The notes under the pieces are model-generated. The model was not told the DNA's origin, did not search any database, and saw only the letters and a list, made by a program, of their open reading frames with translations. Made by a program: the position numbers and the translations under genes. A stretch of DNA of 64,000 nucleotides from Bromus sterilis (taxonomy: Eukaryota; Streptophyta; Magnoliopsida; Poales; Poaceae), in NCBI GenBank assembly GCA_950022295.1, contig OX465595.1:428352270-428416269 (forward strand), read 5' to 3'. Shown here piece by piece: positions 34,644 through 46,690 of the stretch. How positions within the stretch are numbered: position 1 is the first letter of the stretch; each line of letters starts with the position of its first letter.

Positions 34644-34978
34644 GGGTGAGACTATTCGTCATCCTGGGTGAGTAATAACTTTGTCTTATTTCGTAAATTT
34701 TATCTTATTTCATACATAAAAAAAGAACGTAAAAAAATATAATCGCCGTAAAATATATTTTATATTACGTAAAATTACAAAGGTAAAAATGATGGTGTAA
34801 AATATACATAAAATGTAATTTTTTTGATCTTATGATCAATATTTTTATTTTTTTATATCAAAATTTATGAAGTGAATCCATATTAATGTAACTATTTGTA
34901 TTACAAATGTAAAAAAATTATGAAAGGTTCGTAAAATTACCTCGGGTGAAGAATAAATTATTCTGTAACCTGGGTGAT
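34644..34978. repeat. AT-rich stretch bounded by CCTGGGTGA direct repeats
   Basis: The sequences TATTCGTCATCCTGGGTGA (34653-34671) and TATTCTGTAACCTGGGTGA (34959-34977) bound about 290 AT-rich bases with TTCGTAAA motifs. It may be a small transposon remnant, but I could not define inverted termini. Confidence 0.3.

Positions 34979-35039
<61 letters not shown>
34979..35039. repeat. Compound microsatellite (AC)n(AT)n
   Basis: About 12 AC dinucleotides pass into about 18 AT dinucleotides. Confidence 0.95.
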
Positions 35040-35041
<2 letters not shown>

Positions 35042-35159
35042 AGATGCAGTATGATGTATTCCTAAAGGATATAACAAGAGAGCAGACAAGAGAATGAATG
35101 AATTATCAAGTAGTAGAGTAGTTTGCTTGTGAATTAACCACATAATTAATTACCGGGAG

Positions 35160-35452
35160 GAGCACCAGAGCAACGAACATGCATGGCCAACCAGACCAAG
35201 CGCCAGCCGATCGCCGCCGGTGCAGCGCAGCGCAGCCAGTCCAGGATCCCGTCGGTCCTCGAAGGTGGAGACGGCCGGCGCGCGGCGGAGAGGCAGACGG
35301 GGAGGCGCCTCTTCCATTCCACCCGGCGGCCGACTCCAAGGACGAGAGGAGGAGGAGGCGTGCGTAGAGGTCCGTCCGGCAGGCGTTGCATTGCCGATGA
35401 CGAGAAAGGCGATGAGAATACATCCTGAGCTGCTCCGTCTCCACGCCACCAA
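35160..35452 (-). CDS. Unrecognised GC-rich possible exon
   Basis: A 290-base GC-rich island in AT-rich surroundings, open in more than one frame. On the minus strand, one frame begins with a hydrophobic, signal-like segment (CILIAFLVIG), and the block ends with a good donor-like CCCG|GTAATTAAT at about 35153-35149. I recognise no domain and cannot choose the frame. It may be an exon remnant of a host gene or just a GC island. Confidence 0.18.
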
Positions 35453-37160
35453 CTTGAACTCCCTCTTCGACCGACTCTTTGCCTTTAATTTGGCTAGCTA
35501 GCTAGCAAATCTCGTCGGCGGGGCGGCTGCGGCTAATTGATGTGGGGGGGGTATCCGCAAATGTTAGTCGTCATGTGTCACATTCTAAGCGCATTCCGTG
35601 GTGGCTGTGCGCGAACTGTAGTTGTTTTCGTGGTTGTGGCTGCACCACCTGTGGTTGCGCCCTTGACTGCGCTCGTGGATATGGATGCTTCTGTGGCCGT
35701 GGCTGCACCCTAGAAAAGTTTATCGAAATCTATCAACATGGAATCTAGCTTTAAAGTTCTCGACGAAAATAATACAAGGATGAAAATGGTTCATGAGTGC
35801 GATGATCGATTGAAGAGATAAATATTTTGAGAAAATAGATCTACGGAAAAAAGCTCAAACATCTAATCTCCCGTCCTCACACGCGGGATGGGAAAACGGC
35901 TCAAAACTCCCTGGTTACGACAAGTAGCGCGCGTATGTTACACGATGCACCCTTCAACTAGTGAATTCGCGAGGTCGACAATTCAGGTCATGAGGTAAGG
36001 AAAGCCATACATAGGGACCTCGACCAAGATATTATCTTGGATGCAGCAATAAATAAAGATTTGAAAAAACTCCTTAAATAAAAAATCTACGCTCGGCAAA
36101 TCCGATCTTATGGGCAAGGGTTCCACGATATGGAAAATGAAATTCAGAGCTCAGATGGGCAAGGGTTCCCCTTATGACGGTTTGACAAATTAAATCATCT
36201 TCCCCCGTGTTGTATTCTATAGAGATATAGGTTAAAAAATACACGACCTCCTCGATGATTATGTGCCGCAGTTCTCGAGTCGTTAGTTGACAAGATTGAC
36301 GAGTTTGTTTACGCGGAACCGAAATCTTAAGACTTGAAGGGGAGTTTTTTCAGATCGAGTGCAAGTAAGGATCAAGATCTCTAACTCTTTGAAGAATGTT
36401 GTTTCGTTGGTAAAGAAGAATAGGAGGGATAATGTTGTATCCAAACAACGCCAGAATTCACACACTCAAACACGGGTGAGCTCGATCATCACCCATGGGG
36501 AATCTTCCTCGTATAGTCATATGGTCCCTCAAGTGATATACGTAGTGTAGCAGATGCTCCTAGACAGACGCGTACGTACTGCGTGCAGTTGATTCACATC
36601 TGGTGCATGCATGCATATGCCAAGTCACGAGAGACCACCCTGGCCGCTCTTGTCGCCTCTCACTGCCTCGTCATCCGCTCTTGGACCATGTATTTTCATT
36701 TTGGCTAGCCGACACATAAAACAACCTCGGATCATTTATGTTGGATCTCAAAAAGTAATATTGTATGTAAAATTGTAAATGCATAATTTTATAGTAGCAT
36801 GTAGCATCCGAGTCTCAAATCGAAGCTCACAGCACCGATGAGAATGCCATGGCGTTGTACCATACCGATTCGGAGTAAGAGGAACTCCAGATGATCATCG
36901 GCCTATCCTTCGAGTCACCACGGGATGATAAAGACTCCACTGTGGCGCCTGCCGCAAATAAGGAGGGCTCGAATTCAAAAATCAGCAATGATGACGAATT
37001 CAGTGGCATTTGATATGTTTAGTTAGTTTTTTTAGTAAGTACATACTTAATTATTTTGTATGATTTATGTGTTCTATTTAAAAATGATATGTTTAATTCA
37101 TGGTTAGTCTTAATTTAATTCAATTAACATGTTTATTACTCTTTTTGGAAGACTATAACA
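35453..37160. other. Intergenic sequence with a cysteine-rich short ORF and no firm gene
   Basis: A plus-strand ORF at 35542-35748 (68 codons) has 14 cysteines between residues 23 and 55, generated by a TGTGGTTGTGGC-like sequence pattern; I doubt it is a gene. A short acidic coding-looking frame at about 36830-37010 (NKEGSNSKISNDDEFSG and an upstream in-frame stop) may be a gene fragment. Nothing else is recognised. Confidence 0.35.
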
Positions 37161-37353
37161 AAAGTGTACACATCTATCTCAAGCTTCAGGATTACCCTAC
37201 ATTGATGAGATGCAGCCACACGATGGTACCATCTTAAGTAGTAGCGTGTCGATTACACGCTACCGGTATTTCATTACCAACCGTATCGTACTAGTCAAAC
37301 ACCGATAGTCGGCATTATGACACGCTGCAGGTAAGGGGGTTTATATACTAGTG
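37160..37353 (-). mobile_element. CACTA-like transposon terminus (remnant)
   Basis: Read on the minus strand from 37353 the sequence begins CACTAGTATATAAACC and continues into a short-repeat-rich subterminal region. This includes TAGCGTGT-CGATT-ACACGCTA (37243-37263), a perfect 8-bp palindrome, and a second GACACGC. CACTA elements start CACTA and have such subterminal repeats. No opposite end or transposase is found in the window. Confidence 0.35.
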
Positions 37354-38082
37354 CAGTGAAGGATGATCGAAGACGCAGTGTTGCGACGATCGTCGTGAGG
37401 CGAGCGAACCGTATTGCTTGAAGGTGTGGTAGTAGGGCGCTTTCATGGAGGCAAACAAGGGTTGTGAGTGCCCAAGCATTTCGCTGTGAAGGATGAGCTC
37501 CGGTATGAGCGACCACCGCCGTCGGCTTTTCACCCTCTCGCCCCATGTGTCATGCTCGACAATCCGTAGATCAGGCATTGTGGGCGGACTTCTTCTCTGA
37601 ATTCGATGGGACCTCGAAAGCGTCAAGGTATCTGCGCGGATCCATCATGGCGGCGACAGACGATAGAACGGATGGTACCAAATAGGACACAATTTATCGT
37701 GAAAAGTGTACCAACATTATGATAATGTGTGTGCTTCAGGTGAGGCTCTGAATCGATCTAGGGTGTTCGATTCCAATGTGGTGGCCGTGTGAATACCCTT
37801 TAAAGCCCTCCCAGTTGGAGTCGATCTGTGGGATTTAGGGTGTTTGGATCATCCCAATCTGATTTGGTTATCCATGTTGGATTGCTAAAAGTTATTGGGT
37901 GTTCTGGTGATGGCCACATAAGTCAGAACCTTTACAAATGGACCCCTCAAACTGCCCCTATACGTTCGGGCAAACAACTTGGTCGATGATTTGTTACTTA
38001 TTTTTACCCCACCTGGCACCTCAAATCGACCCTATAAGTTGGAGTTGTACGCCCCCACCCAATCCAACCCATATATGGAAGG
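37354..38082. other. No supported gene
   Basis: The sequence has mixed composition. ORFs at 37295-37626 on the minus strand are short and show no known motif. Confidence 0.4.
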
Positions 38083-38087
38083 ATATG
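38083..38087. repeat. Target site duplication ATATG, left copy
   Basis: ATATG precedes the solo LTR at 38088 and recurs at 42174-42178. Confidence 0.9.
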
Positions 38088-41000
38088 TGTCACAACCCCA
38101 AGTTAGGTATGTGCTAGGGTTAGCAAGTCACTTTGCATCATGTGAAAATTTTCAAAAGAAATCATTGAAATCAAATTCAAAATCCAAATGGGAGAAGGAA
38201 CACCCCCCAGGTGAATTAATTCAAAAGGCCAGATAAAAATCTTTTCCAAAAATTCATGTTAGAGTTTTGAAAAGTCTTATAAATGAGTGTGATCATTTTA
38301 AAAATGATTTGGAGTCAAACCCATGCTCATAGATTTTTCAAATATTCAAACAGTACCTTGGAATTAAAGAAATACCCCTATTTGATTTAAAATTCAAATC
38401 ATTTGAATTTTAAAAATGTTGAAAGTTTATGAGTGGCTAGTCTATATTATTATGAGGCCACATAAAAGTTTTCAGCATTTAATAAAATGGTTTGGTATTT
38501 TTATCAGAGCCAAAACAAAATTCAGAAAAAGAAAGGAAAGATTAAACAGAAGAAAATAGAAAAAACCTTACCTGTCGCCCAGGCGAAGCCGGCCCAGCCA
38601 GCCCACCCGGCCCACCAGGGGCAGGGGGGTCTTCTTCCACCTCCCGCGCCCCCAAGCTGCTCGGTGGAATGCCACCGAGCCAGCCGGGCGGCCGCCACGC
38701 CACCAGCCTGCCTGGAGCCCTCCCCGTGGCCTCTTCTCACGCCTGGAGACGCCGCTCTTCCGTCCGCATCCATTTCCCCCCCCCCCTCGAGAGCTTCCTC
38801 CTCCTCCCCTGTTCGATTTCGTCACCACCCGAGAGCGCCGCCGTTCACCGCCGCAAGAACTCGTGGCCACCAACGTCAAGGAGTCCAGCCGAGGTGTCCA
38901 TCGCCTCCGCCGTCCTCGGCTACGTCACCGTGCAGAAGGAATCGACCCGAGGAACTCCAGAGCCGCCGTCCCCTTCGTCGTCTTCAACTCCGGCCGCCGT
39001 GAAGAAAGTCATCGAATCCGCCGCCGTTGAACCACCCCAACCTGCGCCACCACCTCGACTGCGTTCAGGGTGAGCTTGCGCGTGAGAACCCCCTGTTTTT
39101 CCCCTCGTTTGCTCGCCCTAGCCGATTCCACCATGGAAGCCGTAGCTCGTCGCCGCCATGGATGAGCTCGAGGTCGTCCCTGTGCCCCTTCGACTCGTCC
39201 AGAGCGTGCGTTTAGCTCCTGGTCATGCCAGCTTTCGAACGCAAGTGAAAACCGCTCGATCCGTGCTCCCTAGCGTCGACTACGACCTCGCCGTTCCTCT
39301 GTTCCCGCCGGAGTCGTCGCCGTCGCCGATTCCGACCACCCCGTGAACCCCCGATCCACCAGACGACGCGGAAGACCTCCAGGAGCAAGATGGTGCCCTC
39401 CCCGTGCTCTCCCGTGGCCTGTAGCGGATTCCGGCGAGTCGCCGCCGTGGTTCACGTCGCCGGCGTCAAGCCGCCGGTGGCTTAGCCGCTAATCACTTGT
39501 TAAGTGACCCCTGGGTCACTGACCAGTGGGCCCAGTGGCTTAATTAAGCCACTGGATTAATTTAACCCACGGGTTTAATCCTACAGAGACTGACAGGTGG
39601 GACCCCTTGTCAGTTTGACTCGGGTCAAACCCCGTGATGTCATGCTGATGCAATGCTGACGCAGTAAAGGAATTTCCAGAGAATTAATAAATTACAGAAA
39701 ATCCAGAAAATACCCCAAACTTTGGAAATTCATAGAAAATTCATATTAACTCCAATTTGGACAAATAATATATGAAAAATGATCAGGAGAAAATTATCAT
39801 TCCAAATATGCAACTTTCAACTATGTTTGAGTTGAATTTAAAATGGAACCAGTAGCATTTGTAATTTGGTTTATTTGAATTTAATTCAAATTCAAATCAA
39901 ATTATTTTGCAACTTGGACCTTGAATTTAAGCTACTATTCAACCACACTTCAGAGGCATATCATACACATTTGAAGTTGATTCAAAATGTTCAAACAATG
40001 TCACATATAACCCAGTTCAGTTTGAATTCAAATGTGGAGTTTGAATTTGCATTTCAAAATGCAATATACTCCATTTAAATGGAATTGCCTCACACATCAA
40101 ACTATACTTCAAGCTTTAACATTCAATCATGTGCTTGAGTATTGCATTCATATTGATTGCTACTTCGTGCTTTGTTTGTCGAGTAGAGGTGGAACCGGAG
40201 CAAGAGGTCACCCCCTTCGTTGAAGACCCCGAACCCGAACCTCGTCAGCAAGGCAAGCAACCCCTCATTGATCATGTCTATAAAATCCCACTTCCCTCTC
40301 ATGTCTCGCTTATGCATTGTATAGGATGATCACCATGCTACGTTTCTACCGCATAGATGAACCCATTCCTTTGCATGACCTATCTTTTTGTCACAGTAGT
40401 AAGCAAACCACAATCCTAGCAACTGTAGGAGTTGGTTGATATCATGTAACCCCTGCAATGTTAATGCTTATTGCATGCTTAGTATGATACCATGTTGTTA
40501 CTGTGATGTGAGTCGGGATGGTAGTGATCATGTTGATGTTGGTAGAAAAGTGTTGGTGAATCGACCTAATACAAGGTGAACGATGAGAGGCTGTGTAGGA
40601 GTACACAGTGGGTTGTCTCGTTGAACACCGCCCTAGTACGAGTTCTTGTGTGGTGATCCAAGATGAAGAGTACAACCACACATTGGGCTCACTGACCCCT
40701 CTCAGCTTACTAACTCATCCCCTTCGATGTCCAGATGTCGCAATAGTTCGGAGTTCTGGTAGGTTTGTGGCCTGGCTGCCAAGTGAGAGAACGGCTCATC
40801 CGAGACCGGCTTCTGCACCACGCACACATCATCTGGGTCCACTTCGGTAAACCGGCCGGGTTCACGATAGTGGTAGCCAACCCAGGTAGGCGACTCTCTT
40901 GGACTAGATCGGCTATGAGGTAACAGTTGTGGTGAGCATCCTCGCCGGCACCCCTTGAATGGTGTCGAGATCAAAGGCGGTAACCGATGGTCATGTGTGT

Positions 41001-42173
41001 GTAGCGGTACACCCCTGCAGGGTTAACAAAACTATTCGAATAGCCGCGTCCGCGGTTATGGACTGCTTGGAAAGCTTAGCTTGATTATTAGACAACTTGA
41101 ACTGGATACTTCTAAAACACACCAAGATAAGTGTGAGTGCTATGGCGTGCTTTCTCGTGGGAAAGTCGAGGAAGGCACCATAGTGGTGTAATTGGTTGGT
41201 GAAAGTAGTGGACTCGTGTACGCTTCTTACCTCAAGTCTGGTACTCGTAGTTCAGGATTAGCCAAGTCAGAGCTGGCACTTCTGCAAGTGAAACCCCACC
41301 CCCTTTTACCTTGATACATGTGCATGAGTAGTATAGCTCCTATGTAAGTCTTGCTGAGTACGACTTTGTACTCACGTTTTCTTAATCTATGTTTTAGATG
41401 AAACCACTGACCCCGAAGGTGGCTTCTTCATCGAGCTGGACGACTGAAGTTAAGCTAGTCTAGTCCCAGTCAGCAGACTGGTTCCCTCGTGGAGGGCTTT
41501 GTGTTTAAATAAGGCTTCTTAAGCCATTTGTTAAACTTGTCTGTACTCAGACATAATTTGCTTCCGCTCTGTGTTGTAATGTTGGATCACATGTATGTGA
41601 TCTCTGTGTGCACTCTATAAGAGTTTCGATAAAATGTATACTTTGTAGAGAATTGCAATGGTACCTGCTGTTCATACAAGGCATGTGTGCTGCGTGTATG
41701 TTATAACATGCATGTCTTTGTATGGGTTTTCGAGACCTTAGTTGTGATCTGGCTGGCGGTCATTCATACACCAAGTGGCCCTTAGATGTGCGCAGCTTGG
41801 GGCATCGTGATGCGATTGCTTGAGACTCCGTCTCATGCACACTTTGTGGTATGATTGAGCCCGCCCTAGACCCCGACTAAGTGATCGGGCTGGAGTAAGT
41901 CTATGTAAGAGTTAGGAGATAGTCGTTAGTATGGTTGAGGCGACTTGTCTTTGAATATGGGAGTTCACCACCTATATCATTAGACTTGTGTGCGGACGAT
42001 GAGGACCCATCTCAGTTGATCATCCGGCCTGGATGGGATGCCCCTCACGTACGATGCTTACCGAGAACGTTCTGTGCTTGGCCTTGTCTGCTTAGACAAG
42101 TGGGTACGGTTCTCGGCTCTCCATATGACTATGTCTTAGCTGAACTTGCATACGCTAACCCCGGGTCCCGACA
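38088..42173 (+). mobile_element. Solo LTR of the Tekay-like family
   Basis: 4086 bp, starting TGTCACAACCCCAAGTTAGG and ending CCCCGGGTCCCGACA. It is co-linear along its length with the LTRs at 7711-11805 and 17796-21891 but in the opposite orientation and with scattered substitutions and indels. No primer site, internal sequence or second LTR follows. The 5-bp duplication ATATG is intact on both sides, so this is the product of LTR-LTR recombination rather than a truncation. Landmarks are an AGGGTGAGC donor-like site near 39068-39076, an acidic frame at about 40180-40260, a TATGTTTTAG acceptor-like site near 41390-41399, and GATAAA (41628) in the place of the family's AATAAA. Confidence 0.93.
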
Positions 42174-42178
42174 ATATG
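42174..42178. repeat. Target site duplication ATATG, right copy
   Basis: Pairs with 38083-38087. Confidence 0.9.
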
Positions 42179-43115
42179 GTGAGGTCCGAACACATCTGGA
42201 TGCGTCGTCTGCCACATTGGACCGTATCACGCTGGGCCACCACACCCCCCATATACCCCACCTCCGATGAACACTAGACCTTGGTCAACACTCCGAATTC
42301 TTCACTTCATGTCTCCTCCCTTCCCCGTTCGCTCCCTTCCTCTCCCAGACATCGCGTCAGGTGGCAGATCGGGCAACCCCATAGATTAGGACACCCAGAT
42401 GTGGATAACGACAAGGAGCTCGCCGTTAGCCGCACTTGCGTGATCGCGGGTGGACGGTGTAAGTAGCTCGATCTCCACGACATCCCCCATCGCTCATCAG
42501 CACAATGTGGACGATGACGATTGGCGCTGACCCATCGTGTTACACACTTTATGTGGCAAGGCAGACCCACCACCTCCTGCAACCATCTCCCTCCCTTTCG
42601 GCCCATGCTCTTCCTGGCCGGTGTTGGGTTCTCATGCTAGCGCCGACCTAATCGAAGGCGCGCCCAAAGCGTCGTAAGAAGACTGGCTGCAGACAAAGAA
42701 ATATGATGGATGACTGGTCACTCGACACAACGGAGAAGAAGCTAAGGGAGAAACACAGTAGAACGACTCTTGTGTCTCCCTCCACGGACGATACGAGGGT
42801 GACTAACCCATGGTGTCACCAAGAGGAGGGCGACCCAGGGGTCCGAGAGCTCCTTTTCCAACAGGTACCTTTTGCCTTTTTGTATTTATTTTGGTCAGAT
42901 ACGTGTTTACTACTATTACTGCAGCTAGGCTAGGGAGTAAATCAGCCTCAAAGTCACATGCATGCATGCAAACATGCAATGTCGCATACACGACGGCACA
43001 CAGCAGTAGTGACAAGCTAACCTAGGACGAATACTGGCGCTGCTGCGCTGGTGACAAGTGACATTGTCGAGAGGCCGACGTGGCTCGTGGAAAACGGGCT
43101 GTTGAAGGAAGCCAT
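42179..43115. other. Region upstream of the PLAC8 remnant
   Basis: No protein is recognised. A pyrimidine-rich GC-balanced part (42180-42700) has short ORFs on both strands without motifs. CATGCATGCATG occurs near 42958-42969. Confidence 0.4.
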
Positions 43116-43588
43116 AAACTCCGTTGTTAAATACGCACCACCCACACCCACGGCAGCTCGATCTCACATTCACAAGTCCGGCCGGCGAGCTTCTTCTACT
43201 GTACAACCCAAGTAAGCATCACAGCTAGCTGTCGTGGTGGGGATGGGGTGCCTTAATTTGCTCCTGCTGCTGCTACCGCTCCAGGCTTCGCGAGCAATAC
43301 GGGCTCAAGGAGAAGCCCTGCGCCGACTGCTGCGTCCACTTGTTCTGCCACCAATGCGCCATCTGCCAGGAGTATCGCGAGCTCAAGACCCGCGGCTTCG
43401 ACATGAAGCTCGGTACCTACACTAGAATCTTTCCTTCATGAACCATGCATGCATGTTGCTCATTGCATTTTATTGACCATCTGCTTTCTTGTCCATCTCT
43501 TGATGCAGGGTGGCACGACAACATAGACAAGATGGGGAAGAGCGCTCCCACCGCCGCGCCTCAGGCTTACCCCGGGATGACTCGCTAG
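43116..43588 (+). pseudogene. 5'-truncated PLAC8 / plant cadmium resistance (cell number regulator) gene
   Basis: Exon 43285-43412 encodes the end of a PLAC8 domain (QYGLKEKPCADCCVHLFCHQC, then CQEYRELKTRGFDM). Exon 43509-43588 encodes the family's usual tail, ending GMTR and TAG. The intron 43413-43508 has GT...GCAG borders and joins the frame as L-G-W-H. PLAC8/PCR proteins are small membrane proteins linked to metal efflux or organ size. The exon with the membrane segment and CCxxxxCPC motif is missing. Instead a TTAAATA box (about 43127), a leader without ATG, and a donor AA|GTAAGC (43212) lie directly upstream of the 73-base intron. The only nearby upstream ATG (43243) is out of frame. 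It is therefore probably a non-functional remnant, possibly transcribed. Confidence 0.8.
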
Positions 43589-43620
43589 TCCAAGTCGTCA
43601 TCATTCTATTTCCTTGATAA

Positions 43621-43892
43621 GGCTGGAGTAACTTAGCAGTAACATAGAGTTCAACTCAGCAATTTTGCTTATGTGACAATGAGTTAATGAGGAGAGAGAT
43701 GTTTGTAGTAACTTAGTTAGTTACTTGCTCTTTGAGTAACATCACACATACCAAGACAATATGAGTCTATAATCTAATAAATGAAGTCTTATATGACACT
43801 ACATATATGTTACTACCCATTGTGGAGGTATTAACATAGACTCGAAATATGTGTATGTTACTAGTCTAAGTTACTCCCCATTGTGACCAGCC
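43621..43892. mobile_element. Tourist-like MITE
   Basis: 272 bp with inverted ends (GGCTGG-AGTAACTTAG at left; the right end is the inverse of GGCTGGTCACAATGGGGAGT). TAA flanks both sides (43618-43620 and 43893-43895), which is the 3-bp duplication typical of PIF/Harbinger-derived MITEs. It inserted about 30 bases after the PLAC8 stop codon, in its 3'UTR. Confidence 0.7.
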
Positions 43893-45001
43893 TAATCTCA
43901 TCGTCCACCTCAAGAAAAGGGATGCCACCTACAACATCCACTTGTCTACTTCTATATTGTCACAAGTTATGTATGTTCCTTAATTTGCGTTTGTGATCAT
44001 CTTGTGTGTGCAATTAGTTTTTCCATCAGTTCATCCCCATCATCAACCTCTAGTAGTGATGGTGTTTGCACATTTCAATAAGATCTATCGGATCCTTGTG
44101 TGGTACTCCTATAGAGTCAACCTTGTTTATGTATGTAGCATATTGTTTTAACTTTCATTTACTATTATATTAATTGTGCCCAGTGTCAAGTGTAATATGT
44201 ATAAGAAATATTGAATGCTCTCAGCTTCCATTCTACCAATCATTCTCTATCTGGGTATGCCCCCACCATGTGTCACGTTTATTTTTCTCACTAGGTAAAA
44301 ATAAAATAACACAAGAAGTGGTTAATTAACTATCCATCTGCTTAGTAAAAAAAGAGAGAGTACATGGACATTAATGGACGATGGTAAATCAACTCCATGA
44401 CCAATTTTTTTTAAAATAATCTCCAACCAAATTAACCGAGGCAGGATTTGATTCTATAGCCATTTCAATGAGATCGAACGGTTGAGTGTACTGTAAGATG
44501 AAGTTAACCAAAAAAAATCTTTGAACAAGTCAATACTCTCAAGAAAACAAAATTAACTCGGAACTGAATTGAGCAATATCTATAATACCTAAATAGTTCA
44601 TCCCCACTAACCTATTTATCTTAGCATGCAAGATATCCACATCATCAAGTAGGTCCACCACGTAAAAACTCTTTCACCAACTCTTCATGCACATGGTCTC
44701 ATTAAATTTGCATGTGCATGCAATTTATCATAAATAAATAATAACTTTTTATGTACTCAACTTCATAATTTATAAACAACCTTTTTAATAGAAAATCAAA
44801 TTATTAGTTACATCGCATTTTATTTCTCTATATATTGTCAAGTAACTAAATTAGTAAAACAAAACTCAAAATCATTTTTGGAATTTTCATTAAACTTTCT
44901 TAGTTTTTTTTACTTTAAGCAATATTCTTTCAAAAAATAATGATATCATACTATGTTTCATAATTTTTCACATGTTTTAAAACATAATTTTTTAACAGTT
45001 T
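43893..45001. other. AT-rich sequence, no supported gene
   Basis: Low-complexity AT-rich DNA, possibly the 3' body of the Helitron-like element that ends at 45029. I cannot see its 5' TC terminus. Confidence 0.4.
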
Positions 45002-45029
45002 CCGCAGCAACGCGCGGGGTATCATCTAG
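45002..45029 (+). mobile_element. Helitron-like 3' terminus
   Basis: CCGCAGCAACGCGCGGGGTATCATCTAG|T: a GC-rich imperfect hairpin about 10 bases before a CTAG end followed by T. This is the 3' layout of Helitrons (hairpin then CTRR, insertion before T). The hairpin CAACGCGCGGG-type sequence is frequent at the ends of grass Helitrons. No Rep/helicase gene is seen. Confidence 0.45.
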
Positions 45030-46690
45030 TTGAATAAATACTTAAGCTAAGAATGCAATCAATACCAAAACATGGATCGCAGAAGATAACACCATAACTA
45101 AGTAAACAATACATGTAAAAAGGCCTTACAAATAGACAAAAATCTTAAATATTGTGAGGCTGAATACATGACATAGCATAGAGGAATGTAGCGAAAGAAA
45201 CAAGTATTTAGAATTGTCTTCACAAAAGAATGTAACCAATTTCTTTGGAACAGATAAAGTGCACATAGTAAAAAGAGGTGAAAAAATTGCAACCGGTTGG
45301 CTCGATGAAGACGATGGATCTGTTGGTCCAGTTCAACTTGCTGGTACAATTCTACATCTGGTTGGAGGGGTTGAGAAGAAACTCAAAACACGAAAGTATT
45401 GAACCTATTCTTCTTAAGCCAAGTTCACTAAGAACTTCACAAACCACTCAGGGATAGGAGAAGATTACTAATATTTCTCGTTGTCTAATTATTTGAACAC
45501 AAATTGCCTCTTTCTTTGTGGTGGGGATTAAATCAAAATATAGAAAAATCTCACATCGAGCTTAGGGATAAGCAAGCTCGAACTATTAACTTCCACTACA
45601 TCAAGGTGACACTCTATCATTGAGTTATATCCGTTCCTCATCCCATCGAGACTTGGAGTACGTGAAGCATTGAAGTGTTTGAGTCTAACACACATGTATA
45701 TAAAGGCACCACATGTAGTTAAAATAGACTAGATGGAGCTGGTAGGCTAGATCAAGAAAGGAAAAACCCAGGGTGCCCGAATCGGCCATTACAATATGCA
45801 TGACCAAAGCTGATCATGTATTTAAAAATAGCAATTAAGCATTTGATAAAATGTTAGTGATGAATTTAAAAAAATGTGAAATGTATATACAAAATAATAT
45901 TTCTCATGCATAAGAAAATGTATAAAAAGGTATACAATGTGTACACAAAAGTTGGTCATGTATTTATAAATTATTAATCAAGTATTTGAAAATAAAGTCA
46001 AACATTATTTACAAACATAAAATCAAACATTATAAAAAAAATGTTAAATGTGTATTTATTTTTCATTATACGGTAAAATATAAAATGTGCATGAAAAAAT
46101 GTTGATCATGTATTTAAAAAAATATTTACGTGTATGAAGAAGACGTTGATCATATAGTTATAAAATATTGATCATGTATTTAATTTTTATAATCATTTAG
46201 TTGTAAAATCTTAAATATGTATTAAATAGTGATCATCTATTAAAAATATTATTATGTATTTAAAACATGGTAAACGTGTATGGAGGAATGTTTAACGAGT
46301 ATACTAAAAATGTACAAAAAAGGTGATTAAAAACAGAAAACCTAGTAAAGAAATAAAAAGAAAACATAGGAGAAAGAAAGAAAAATAAAGAAAGATAGAG
46401 GTAAAAAACTAGTGAAAACCAAAAAAGAAACAAAGAAAGAAAAGAAAGAAGAGTTAGCCCATTGAAAACTGGGAAGAAAGTCGGGATAGAACGAAGAAAA
46501 ACAGTATAGAAATAAAACCTGATTAATACACAATTAAAACCAAATAAAAAAATACAATGAAAAGTGAAAAACCGGACTAAATTTGTACATGCACCGTGCG
46601 AGATTATAGGCAGAGGTCATCGAACGGAGAGTAACTAGTTAAAAAGCGCTTCTTCGTAGCCCACGTAAGGATCACCTTAAGAGCGCACCA
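45030..46690. other. AT-rich repeats, no gene
   Basis: From about 45780 to 46330 degenerate copies of a GATCATGTATTTAAAA / AAAATGTT-like motif recur every 25-45 bases. A purine-rich AAAGAAA-type tract follows (46310-46450). The short frame at 45214-45402 is interrupted in all plausible extensions and has no motif. Confidence 0.45.

Noticed and set aside
35542..35748. Metallothionein-like cysteine-rich ORF
   Set aside because: The cysteines come from a TGTGG/TTGTGG sequence pattern. It has no CxC/CxxC arrangement of known plant metallothioneins and no promoter or intron signals.
37348..38087. A second CACTA end or complete CACTA element
   Set aside because: No matching CACTA terminus with a 3-bp duplication was found in the window; only the one end-like sequence at 37353 is kept, at low confidence.
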